Origin: Flavihumibacter rivuli
Lineage (GTDB): Bacteria > Bacteroidota > Bacteroidia > Chitinophagales > Chitinophagaceae
DNA length: 64,000 nt
Direction: 5' to 3'
Assembly (NCBI RefSeq): GCF_018595685.2
Contig: NZ_CP092334.1
Location: forward strand, 4,120,001 to 4,184,000
Position 1 is the stretch's first letter, and each line of letters opens with the position of its first letter. Of the stretch, positions 18,122 through 25,453 are shown one piece after another. The notes under the pieces were generated by a model. The model had not been told where the DNA came from and did not search any database. It worked only from the letters and a program-made list of their open reading frames with translations. A program made the position numbers and the translations under genes.

Positions 18122-18656
18122 GTCCGTGAAACGCTAGTGAAACAGGTCGTTTTGCAAAAAGGGTGTTTTCACGGTGCCGGTCACATTGGCTGTAACCCTT
18201 GGCCTGTCAGGACCTGAACCCTTTTGGAGCCCCGGGCTCTGTCCTGGATGGGCCATTCTGGCTGCATTCCAGGTCTTTTCTCAGCACTTTTCCGGGCGTG
18301 GGATGATGCCAACGCCCATTCTGGTGGTGATGGATTCTGGCCAAACAATGCCCTTGAAATCTTTTCTCACATCCTGTGTGTATTTCAGCGGGGATTTGGC
18401 GGAAAACTTTTTTAAATTGTGGAAAGGCGAATAATTATTGTGGAAAAGCATCCTTTTCCTGTTAATAACCCTCTTGATATCTATAGCATAAATTAACGGC
18501 CGAAAAAATTTTTTTAGTAGAAAGGCCCGGATATATATTCGCCGTCCTTACCCGGGATTAACTACGCGTTTACAAATTGGTAACAGAAAAGTAACAGTGG
18601 TTAAACCGGTTCGGAGGCTGAAAGATTAGGCATTAAAATTATTTCTATACCACCCA
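18122..18656. other. 535-bp intergenic region before dnaB, with repeats
   Basis: I see no convincing gene: an open frame at 18174-18434 has no signal, domain or coding-like composition. The stretch holds a CCGTGAAA / TTTCACGG inverted repeat (18124-18131, 18167-18174), a direct repeat ATTGTGGAAA at 18416 and 18437 (21 bp apart), an adjacent hairpin GGAAAAG-CATC-CTTTTCC (18442-18459), and an AT-rich block (about 18480-18540). The repeat resembles DnaA-box-like sequence on the reverse strand. The dnaB promoter probably lies here but I cannot point to it. Confidence 0.5.
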
Positions 18657-20210
18657 ATGGACCTTACAAACATCAACAAAGACCGGAAGAACCGAAGAAA
18701 AGGCTCGATTGATCTTAGTACAATGGTTTACGGCAAGGTTCCTCCCCAGGCAAAAGACCTGGAAGAGGCCGTGCTGGGCGCCGTTATGCTGGAGAAGGGC
18801 GCTTTCGATGTGGTTGTGGAGATATTAAAGCCGGAATGTTTTTATGTTGATGCCCACCAACGCATCTTCCGTGCCATGCAGGCCCTCTCGCAGAAAAGCC
18901 AGCCGATCGATATCCTGACGGTGGTGGAGGAACTGCGTAAGAGGGAAGAATTGGAAATGGTAGGAGGGCCTTATTACGTGACCAAGCTTACCAATACGGT
19001 AGTCTCCTCTGCCAATATTGAAGCCCACGGCCGTATTATCCTGCAGAAATTCATCCAGCGTGAACTGATCAGGATCAGCGGGGAAGTGATCAGCGATGCC
19101 TATGAGGACTCTACAGATGTATTTGACCTCCTGGACAGTGCGGAAAGCAAACTATTCGAGATCACGAATAACCACCTTCGCAAGGATTATAATTCCATCG
19201 ATTCGGTATTGGTGCAAACCATACAACGTATCGAAGACCTCAGGAACCAGACTGAAGATATTACCGGAGTTCCCTCGGGATTCCCCAGCCTGGATAAGGT
19301 TACATTCGGCTGGCAGAAGACAGACCTTATTATTCTCGCAGCCCGTCCTGCTGTAGGTAAAACCGCCTTCGCGCTTAATCTGGCACGTAATGCGGCTTTG
19401 AACCCAGTCCGTCCTACAGCAGTTGCTGTTTTCAGCCTGGAAATGGGTGCCGGACAGCTGGTACAACGTATCCTCTCTGCTGAAAGCGAGATCCATCTGG
19501 AGAAGATCAGCAGGGGGAAACTGGAACCCTATGAAATGGAGCAGTTGTACAAGAGGGGGATCAACAGGCTGTCCAAGGCCAATATCTTCATCGATGATAC
19601 GGCTGCGCTCAATGTATTTGAACTCAGGGCCAAATGCCGGAGGTTGAAGAACAAGCATGACCTTGGCCTGATAATCATCGACTACCTTCAGTTGATGAGT
19701 GGTGCCGGGGACAAGAATTCCAACCGTGAACAGGAGATCAGCCAGATCTCCCGCTCCCTGAAGCAGTTGGCGAAGGAATTGGAAGTGCCGGTGATCGCCC
19801 TTTCACAGTTGAGCCGTGCGGTAGAAACCAGGAAGGAAGGCAATAAGATGCCCCAGTTGAGTGACCTTCGTGAATCGGGTGCCATTGAACAGGATGCGGA
19901 TATGGTAATGTTCATCTATCGTCCTGAATACTATGATGTGAATGCGAATGAGAATGGGGAAAGTGTAAAAGGGGAGACCCATATCAGGATAGCCAAACAC
20001 CGTAATGGTTCCCTGGAAACCATTAAGCTCAGGGCCCAATTGCATATCCAGAAATTTGTGGATGATGGTATTGAAGGGGAAAGCGGAGGGGCACCGCAAG
20101 GCTGGAAGCCCCTTGGGCCAGTGGCAGGACCGGCTGATGGCGGTGGCTATCGCCAGATCGGCAGCCGGATGAATGATGTGCCTTTTGATGATGATGAGCC
20201 GCCATTCTGA
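18657..20210 (+). CDS. dnaB: Replicative DNA helicase DnaB
   Basis: This hexameric 5'-3' helicase unwinds DNA at the replication fork. It has 517 residues: an N-terminal DnaB domain (PPQAKDLEEAVLGAVML near 25), a linker helix, then a RecA-like ATPase with Walker A GKT at 234-236 (ARPAVGKTAFA) and Walker B LGLIIIDYLQLMSG. SQLSRAVETR and the LRESGAIEQDADMV blocks are also conserved. The C-terminus is extended by a Gly-rich linker and an acidic tail (FDDDEPPF). No intein or insertion interrupts the ATPase core. It is followed by a weak terminator and the rsmE-like gene. Confidence 0.98.
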   Translation: MDLTNINKDRKNRRKGSIDLSTMVYGKVPPQAKDLEEAVLGAVMLEKGAFDVVVEILKPECFYVDAHQRIFRAMQALSQKSQPIDILTVVEELRKREELEMVGGPYYVTKLTNTVVSSANIEAHGRIILQKFIQRELIRISGEVISDAYEDSTDVFDLLDSAESKLFEITNNHLRKDYNSIDSVLVQTIQRIEDLRNQTEDITGVPSGFPSLDKVTFGWQKTDLIILAARPAVGKTAFALNLARNAALNPVRPTAVAVFSLEMGAGQLVQRILSAESEIHLEKISRGKLEPYEMEQLYKRGINRLSKANIFIDDTAALNVFELRAKCRRLKNKHDLGLIIIDYLQLMSGAGDKNSNREQEISQISRSLKQLAKELEVPVIALSQLSRAVETRKEGNKMPQLSDLRESGAIEQDADMVMFIYRPEYYDVNANENGESVKGETHIRIAKHRNGSLETIKLRAQLHIQKFVDDGIEGESGGAPQGWKPLGPVAGPADGGGYRQIGSRMNDVPFDDDEPPF

Positions 20211-20240
20211 TTTATTTTCCTGAGTAACCATATTGATAAG

Positions 20241-20270
20241 GTCCCGCACCAGTTCTGGGCGGGACTTTGT
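20241..20270 (+). terminator. Weak terminator-like hairpin after dnaB
   Basis: A 7-bp GC-rich stem (GTCCCGC / GCGGGAC, 11-base loop) is followed by only TTTGTTATTTT, a broken T tract. Confidence 0.5.
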
Positions 20271-20285
20271 TATTTTGCAGCCATT

Positions 20286-20987
20286 ATGAGCCTCCCCTAT
20301 TTTTTTGTTAATGAGTATAACCAGGAAATGGTGCTGGTGCTGGATGAAGATACCTCCAGGCATGTGGTGTCCGTATTGAGAATGGAGAACGGGGAACAAC
20401 TTCACCTTACCGACGGGAAGGGGCATCTAATGACAGCCACCATAGTGGATGCACATAAGAAGCGATGCACGGTAAATATCGACCAACAGCATTTTGAGGA
20501 GCGGAAAGGTGCAGCGGTTTCAATAGCCATTTCACTTGTCAAGAATGTTTCCAGGATGGAATGGTTCCTGGAGAAGGCTACTGAAATGGGCGTAACTGCT
20601 ATTTTCCCCTTGCTTTGCCACAGGACGGAGAAACAACATTTCAGGTTGGATCGCATGCGCCAGATCCTGGTGAGTGCCATGTTGCAAAGCCAACAGGTAT
20701 GGTTACCCGAAATATCGGCTCCGGTTGCTTTTCCTGATTTGGTCAATAAGGAAAAGGCTGATCATCGTTGGATCGCCCATTGCCTGGAAGAAGAGCGGCT
20801 TTCCCTGAGGGAACTTACACCTGCTTCAGGCAGCCAACTCATCCTGATCGGGCCGGAAGGCGATTTTACTGCTGAGGAAATTTCCCTTGCCCTGTCAAAT
20901 GGTTTTAAGGCGGTGATGTTGGGCGCAACCAGGCTTCGCACCGAGACGGCAGGCATGGTTGCTGCAAGCCTGATGTGTATCCGATAA
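20286..20987 (+). CDS. rsmE: 16S rRNA (uracil-1498-N3)-methyltransferase, RsmE family
   Basis: This SPOUT-class methyltransferase modifies U1498 of 16S rRNA. At 233 residues it is family-sized. It has an N-terminal PUA-like part (HVVSVLRMENGEQLHLTDGKG), a KNVSRMEWFLEKATEMGV segment, an LCHRTEKQ segment, and the C-terminal trefoil-knot SAM site (ILIGPEGDFTAEE, then MLGATRLRTETAGMVA). Both knot motifs are intact. It lies 75 bp after dnaB on the same strand and ends before a bidirectional terminator. Confidence 0.95.
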   Translation: MSLPYFFVNEYNQEMVLVLDEDTSRHVVSVLRMENGEQLHLTDGKGHLMTATIVDAHKKRCTVNIDQQHFEERKGAAVSIAISLVKNVSRMEWFLEKATEMGVTAIFPLLCHRTEKQHFRLDRMRQILVSAMLQSQQVWLPEISAPVAFPDLVNKEKADHRWIAHCLEEERLSLRELTPASGSQLILIGPEGDFTAEEISLALSNGFKAVMLGATRLRTETAGMVAASLMCIR

Positions 20988-21060
20988 GTGAATCCTTAAA
21001 TATTAGGTAGGATAAGAAGTGGAACAGCTTCTTTATGACAATATCGAAGCATACCTGAAT

Positions 21061-21091
21061 AAAAAAACGGCTGATGTTTCAGCCGTTTTTT
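21061..21091. terminator. Bidirectional intrinsic terminator between rsmE and the TerC gene
   Basis: A perfect 8-bp stem (ACGGCTGA / TCAGCCGT, TGTT loop) has A and T tracts on its two sides, so it serves both convergent genes. Confidence 0.85.
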
Positions 21092-21112
21092 ATTAATGGG
21101 TATCAAGATCTT

Positions 21113-21940
21113 TTATTTAGCCTGGTCGTCATAAGGGGTTGGCATGGTGTCCCTGTATTGTGACTGGCGCAAAACAGGTTCCCGCAATTCGACAGGTTTC
21201 TTCTTCTGGTCTTTTTTCCGCATCCACATGTTCAGCAGTTCTACTCCAAAGGAGAAGGCCATTGCAAAATAAATATATCCTTTGTCGATATGACTTCCAT
21301 GCAGGGGTTCCAACCCTTCGAAGAACAGGCTGAAGCCGACCATGAGCAGGAAGGAAAGGGCAAGCATTTTCAGGGTGGGGTGCTTGTGGATAAAGGCAGA
21401 GATCTTGTCTGCGAAGAAGAACATCACGATCATGGCGATGATCACGGCGATGATCATCACTGCAACGATCTTTGCCAGGCCAACAGCCGTAATGATACTA
21501 TCGAAAGAGAATACCATATCGATCAACAGGATCTGGCCGATGATAGCAGCAAATGATTCCCCTTTGCTTTTGGCTTCAAGGGCTTCTTCATCACCTTCCA
21601 GTTTGTGGTGGATCTCCTTTACCGTTTTATACAAAAGGAAGAGACCACCCACGAACATGATGATGTTCCTGAGGTTGAAGGCGTAGTGGGAACTTCCCCA
21701 GTCGAAACCAAATAGTTCCTTGTTGCCGTTCTTAACCAGCCAGCCAATGGCCATCAATAACAATATCCTTACGGTAATACCCCCGATCATCCAGATCCGT
21801 CGGGCTTTGAGCTGATCTTTTTTGTCGAGGCGTCCCATCAGGATGGAAACGAAGATCACGTTATCGATGCCCAATACAATTTCCAATACAGCCAGTGTAA
21901 TAAGGCTGATCATTGCGTCTACAGTGAGCAGTTGTTCCAT
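21113..21940 (-). CDS. TerC-family integral membrane protein
   Basis: This 275-residue protein has about seven membrane helices. TerC signatures are visible: EIVLGIDNVIFVSIL near the N-terminus (Asp-Asn within the membrane) and LLIDMVFSFDSIITAVG in the second half, both with acidic residues in helices. The family was named for tellurium resistance, and members in several bacteria are implicated in metal (manganese) export. The substrate here is unknown. A charged, Lys-rich C-terminal tail follows the last helix. It is monocistronic: a terminator lies directly downstream and 175 bp separate it from the next gene. Confidence 0.9.
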   Translation of the reverse strand: MEQLLTVDAMISLITLAVLEIVLGIDNVIFVSILMGRLDKKDQLKARRIWMIGGITVRILLLMAIGWLVKNGNKELFGFDWGSSHYAFNLRNIIMFVGGLFLLYKTVKEIHHKLEGDEEALEAKSKGESFAAIIGQILLIDMVFSFDSIITAVGLAKIVAVMIIAVIIAMIVMFFFADKISAFIHKHPTLKMLALSFLLMVGFSLFFEGLEPLHGSHIDKGYIYFAMAFSFGVELLNMWMRKKDQKKKPVELREPVLRQSQYRDTMPTPYDDQAK

Positions 21941-22115
21941 GGTTTAGTGTTGATTTATGTGCTTGTTTGCTTTTTAAAGTTTTTCAATTGGTCAACCCCT
22001 TTACCAATAAATTGATTGACGATAGGCAAAAAAGATGAAACCCGGCTTCAAGTGGTTGCCTGTAAGGGTGGAATATTTTTCGGGTACTTATGGACAATAT
22101 AGAAAGGCCGGTTGT

Positions 22116-23162
22116 TTATTGGACCAGGCCTTTACAAATCTGTTTTACGATCCCCGGCCCTTCATAGATAAAACCTGTCCATACCTGTACCAGGCTGGCC
22201 CCGGCTTCCAATTTCTCCCTGGCGTCAGCAGCGGTAAAGATGCCGCCACTCGCGATAATGGGAATTTGTCCTCCAGACCTTTCCGCTATGTACCTAACTA
22301 TTTCGGTTGACCGTTGACGTAATGGAGCACCGCTTAGTCCGCCGGCACCAATAGCATCAAGTTCTTCCCCGGTAGTTTGGAGGTTCTCGCGGCTGATGGT
22401 AGTGTTGGTTGCTACCAGGCCGTCCAGGTTGATTTCCCTAGCCAGGTCTATCACGTCGTCAATCTCTTCCCAACTAAGGTCTGGTGCTATCTTCAGTAAT
22501 AAGGGCTTGGGATTGGCCTGCTGCTGATTAATGGTCTGGAGGTGGGAGAGGATCTTGTGCAAGGCATCTTTTTCCTGTAAGGCCCTCAATCCAGGTGTGT
22601 TGGGTGAACTCACATTCACCACGAAGTAATCCACCCACTCAAACAGTTCCCTGAAACAGATCTCGTAATCCTTCCAGGCATCCTCATTAGGCGTAACCTT
22701 GTTTTTCCCGATATTCCCACCAATGATCAACTGGCTGCCGGACCTGGCTGCTTTATCCCTCCATTGCTGCAATCTTTTGACGGCGGCTTTCACTCCGTCG
22801 TTATTGAAGCCCATGCGGTTGATCAGGGCCTTGTCCTTTGGCAGGCGGAAAAGCCTGGGCTTGTCATTTCCCGGCTGGGGTTGGGGGGTTACCGTACCAA
22901 TCTCTACAAAGCCGAATCCCAGGGCTTCCAGTTCATTAAGGTAGCGGGCATTCTTGTCGAAACCAGCCGCCAGGCCAACGGGATTGGGGAAATCCAGTCC
23001 AAAGACATGGGTGGCCAGTTTTTCATTATTGCTTTGGAAGCCCGATGCCACCAACTTTTTCAGGGGCCTGATGGAACAACCTGCCTGAAGGCTGTTCATG
23101 GCAAAATAATGAACGGATTCAGCTGGAAACCAAAACAGAATATTGCGGAGTAACTGGTACAT
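22116..23162 (-). CDS. pyrD: Dihydroorotate dehydrogenase (quinone), class 2
   Basis: This membrane-associated FMN enzyme oxidises dihydroorotate to orotate and passes electrons to quinone in pyrimidine synthesis. From ATG 23162 the protein is about 348 residues, starting MYQLLRNILFWFPAESVHYFA, the amphipathic N-terminal helices typical of class 2 enzymes. NPVGLAAGFDKNA, FGFVEIGTVTPQPQPGN, NVSSPNTPGLR (catalytic serine region) and a C-terminal SGGIFTAADAREKLEAGASLVQ block bind FMN and substrate. The longer frame to 23210 adds 16 residues that do not fit the family, so I use 23162. No other pyr gene is adjacent; dihydroorotase is at 51559-52899. Confidence 0.95.
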   Translation of the reverse strand: MYQLLRNILFWFPAESVHYFAMNSLQAGCSIRPLKKLVASGFQSNNEKLATHVFGLDFPNPVGLAAGFDKNARYLNELEALGFGFVEIGTVTPQPQPGNDKPRLFRLPKDKALINRMGFNNDGVKAAVKRLQQWRDKAARSGSQLIIGGNIGKNKVTPNEDAWKDYEICFRELFEWVDYFVVNVSSPNTPGLRALQEKDALHKILSHLQTINQQQANPKPLLLKIAPDLSWEEIDDVIDLAREINLDGLVATNTTISRENLQTTGEELDAIGAGGLSGAPLRQRSTEIVRYIAERSGGQIPIIASGGIFTAADAREKLEAGASLVQVWTGFIYEGPGIVKQICKGLVQ

Positions 23163-23226
23163 AACGGTTGCGAAGATACATGCTGCCCCTTCGGTTACCA
23201 AGCCGTGCAATCACCTCTTTTTTGAT

Positions 23227-23256
23227 TTTGCCGGAATGGAATAAAGCTTAACTTTG
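23227..23256 (+). promoter_or_regulatory. Promoter for the thiolase gene (TTTG-N18-TAACTTTG)
   Basis: TTTG at 23227-23230 and TAACTTTG at 23249-23256, with an 18-bp spacer, match the Bacteroidota -33/-7 consensus fully. Transcription would begin near 23263, about 60 bp before the ATG. Confidence 0.65.
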
Positions 23257-23262
23257 AGATAG

Positions 23263-23285
23263 AAGGTTGTCTATGCAACCTTTTT
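23263..23285 (+). promoter_or_regulatory. Terminator-like hairpin in the thiolase leader
   Basis: AAGGTTG-TCTATG-CAACCTT followed by a short T run begins at the predicted transcription start. It could stabilise the 5' end of the message, or take part in attenuation. Confidence 0.45.
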
Positions 23286-23324
23286 GTCTTGTCATTTAAA
23301 ATCGTTCAATCAACTAATCGCATT

Positions 23325-24503
23325 ATGCAAGAAGCGTATATCGTGGCCGGTTTCCGTACGGCTGTTACCAAATCCAAGCGTGGAGGCTTTCGTTTTGTGC
23401 GTCCCGATGACCTCGCAGTAGATGTTATAAAGGGTTTGATGACTTCATTGCCACAGTTGGACCCAGCCAGGGTCGATGACCTGATCGTTGGGAATGCTGT
23501 ACCTGAGGCAGAACAAGGGCTTCAGATCGGAAGGATGATCTCTGTAAGGGCATTGGGCATTGACGTGCCCGGTATGACCGTGAACCGTTATTGTGCGAGT
23601 GGTTTGGAAACAATTGCCATCGCCACTGCCAAGATCCGTTCCGGGCAGGCCGAATGTATTGTAGCAGGAGGAACGGAAAGTATGAGCATGGTGCCCACAG
23701 CGGGCTGGAAAACAGTGCCGGCTTTTAGCGTAGCCAGTGAGACGCCGGATTATTACCTCAGCATGGGTTTGACAGCGGAAGCAGTTGCTAAGGAATTCGG
23801 TATCAGCCGCGAAGCGCAGGATGAATTTTCCTATAACTCCCACCGTAAGGCCATCCATGCCATTGAATCGGGCTTCTTTAAGCCAGGAATCCTGCCTATT
23901 TCAGTGGAGCAGGTTTTCCTGGACGAAAAAGGCAGGAAGCAGAAAAAGTCATTTGTTGTTGATACGGATGAGGGCCCCAGGGCGGATACCAACCTGGAGG
24001 CGCTGGCCAAATTGAAGCCTGCATTTGCAGCCGGGGGGTGTATTACCGCCGGTAACTCATCCCAAACCAGCGATGGTGCTGCTTTTGTGGTAGTGATGAG
24101 TGAAAGGATGGTGAATGAATTGGGCCTGAAGCCCATCGCCCGGCTGGTCAGTTGTGCCAGCGCTGGTGTCCATCCCAGGATCATGGGTATAGGTCCTGTT
24201 GCTGCCATTCCTAAAGCATTGTCACAGGCAGGTATGAAACTCCAGGATATTGACCTGGTTGAACTGAACGAAGCATTCGCTTCCCAGGCTCTTGCAGTGA
24301 TCAGGGAAGCCGGCCTGAACCCTGATATTGTGAACATCAATGGTGGGGCTATTGCACTGGGTCATCCCCTGGGTTGTACCGGTGCCAAGTTGACCATCCA
24401 GGTTACCCATGACATGAAGCGTCTGAACAAGAAGTATGGAATGGTTACCGCCTGTGTAGGTGGTGGCCAGGGAATTGCCGGGGTTATTGAGAATATCCAA
24501 TAA
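23325..24503 (+). CDS. Acetyl-CoA acyltransferase (thiolase)
   Basis: This 392-residue thiolase makes or cleaves 3-ketoacyl-CoA by Claisen chemistry. The nucleophilic cysteine lies in NRYCASGLETIA. The other catalytic parts are NGGAIALGHPLGCTGAK (His) and CVGGGQGIAGV (second Cys), all intact. The phrase VKGLM-like FadA/FadI features suggest a beta-oxidation 3-ketoacyl-CoA thiolase, but an acetoacetyl-CoA thiolase cannot be excluded. No 3-hydroxyacyl-CoA dehydrogenase or acyl-CoA dehydrogenase is adjacent. ATG at 23325 is preferred to the TTG at 23289 because the canonical EAYIVAGFRTAV N-terminus follows it. Confidence 0.93.
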   Translation: MQEAYIVAGFRTAVTKSKRGGFRFVRPDDLAVDVIKGLMTSLPQLDPARVDDLIVGNAVPEAEQGLQIGRMISVRALGIDVPGMTVNRYCASGLETIAIATAKIRSGQAECIVAGGTESMSMVPTAGWKTVPAFSVASETPDYYLSMGLTAEAVAKEFGISREAQDEFSYNSHRKAIHAIESGFFKPGILPISVEQVFLDEKGRKQKKSFVVDTDEGPRADTNLEALAKLKPAFAAGGCITAGNSSQTSDGAAFVVVMSERMVNELGLKPIARLVSCASAGVHPRIMGIGPVAAIPKALSQAGMKLQDIDLVELNEAFASQALAVIREAGLNPDIVNINGGAIALGHPLGCTGAKLTIQVTHDMKRLNKKYGMVTACVGGGQGIAGVIENIQ

Positions 24504-24523
24504 GGCCAGAAAACATTTTTTTG

Positions 24524-24556
24524 AAAAGCCGCACCGACTGAAAGTGCGGCTTTTTT
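24524..24556 (+). terminator. Intrinsic terminator after the thiolase gene
   Basis: An 11-bp perfect stem (AAAAGCCGCAC / GTGCGGCTTTT) with a nine-base loop runs into six T. Confidence 0.9.
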
Positions 24557-24788
24557 GCTCCCGGGCAGGGGTAATCCTTATTGGTAATTGGGTATTTTTA
24601 TTTTTTTCGGCCTTTTTTCCACCTATAAGTAGATACCCTTAATTCAGGCCTGGTAAGGGTTTGCGGCAAACGGCCAAAGATGGCCGGCAGATCAGGCTTT
24701 TTGCCGGCACTTTAGGTAATATTAAAAAATGGTTTCTTTGTAAATCATTATCCAATAATTGAAAAAAACCATTAAACAGTTTCAGGCC

Positions 24789-25430
24789 ATGATCACGGTT
24801 TTTATTACGGATGACCACGAGATGTACCTGGAAGGCCTTTCACTTTTACTGCAAAAACAACCGGACATAAAAGTTACGGGGACAAGTTTGTCAGGTGCTG
24901 CCTTACTGGACCAATTGGGTGTTGTTAATGCCGATATCCTCCTGCTGGATGTAAACCTTCCGGACATGGAGGAAGAGGAACTGATCAAGCAGATCAGGTC
25001 AAGGATGCCCCAGCAGAAGATCATTTACCTCACCCTCATGAGGGGTACCCGCTATGTCCATAAACTCCTGAAGTATAATGTCCAGGGCTATATCCTGAAA
25101 AATGCCAGTGTAGATGAACTGATCAGTGCGATCCGCACCGTTGCAGGAGGGGGTTCCTATTACAGCAAGGAAATCGATATCCTGAATGAGGATAATTTTC
25201 GGAACACCCTTACCATCGAGGACAAGAAGGTAGATGAGATCCTTTCCAAAAGGGAAATCGAGGTCCTGAAACTGGTTTGCAAGGAGTTTTCCAATGCTGA
25301 GATCGCGAAAAAACTATTCCTGAGCATCAGCACGGTCGAAACCCACCGCAAGAACCTGATCGCCAAATTGGGTGTGCAAAATACCGTTGGACTGGTTAAA
25401 TTCGCTTTGAAGAACAAGCTCATAGACTAA
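24789..25430 (+). CDS. NarL/LuxR-type response regulator
   Basis: This 213-residue two-component regulator has a receiver domain (about 1-120) with acidic pocket Asp8/Asp9, phospho-acceptor Asp54 in LLLDVNLPDM, Thr82 and Lys104, followed by a LuxR-type helix-turn-helix (about 150-205: LSKREIEVLKLVCKEFSNAEIAKKLF, STVETHRKNL). It binds DNA as a dimer once phosphorylated. A TTG at 24759 would add ten residues; the ATG at 24789 begins directly at the receiver strand MITVFITDDHEMY and is preferred. The kinase gene follows 23 bp later on the same strand and is the obvious partner. Targets are not visible. Confidence 0.93.
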   Translation: MITVFITDDHEMYLEGLSLLLQKQPDIKVTGTSLSGAALLDQLGVVNADILLLDVNLPDMEEEELIKQIRSRMPQQKIIYLTLMRGTRYVHKLLKYNVQGYILKNASVDELISAIRTVAGGGSYYSKEIDILNEDNFRNTLTIEDKKVDEILSKREIEVLKLVCKEFSNAEIAKKLFLSISTVETHRKNLIAKLGVQNTVGLVKFALKNKLID

Positions 25431-25453
25431 TTCCTTGTTCTCCGGGTGATGTA

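Noticed and set aside
18174..18434. 86-codon open frame before dnaB
   Set aside because: No recognisable domain, signal peptide, ribosome site or linked gene; composition is not that of neighbouring genes, and the stretch contains repeats better read as non-coding.
22102..22133. AAAGGCC / GGCCTTT inverted repeat near the end of pyrD as a terminator
   Set aside because: It lies across the pyrD coding end with a long loop and no T tract in the direction needed.
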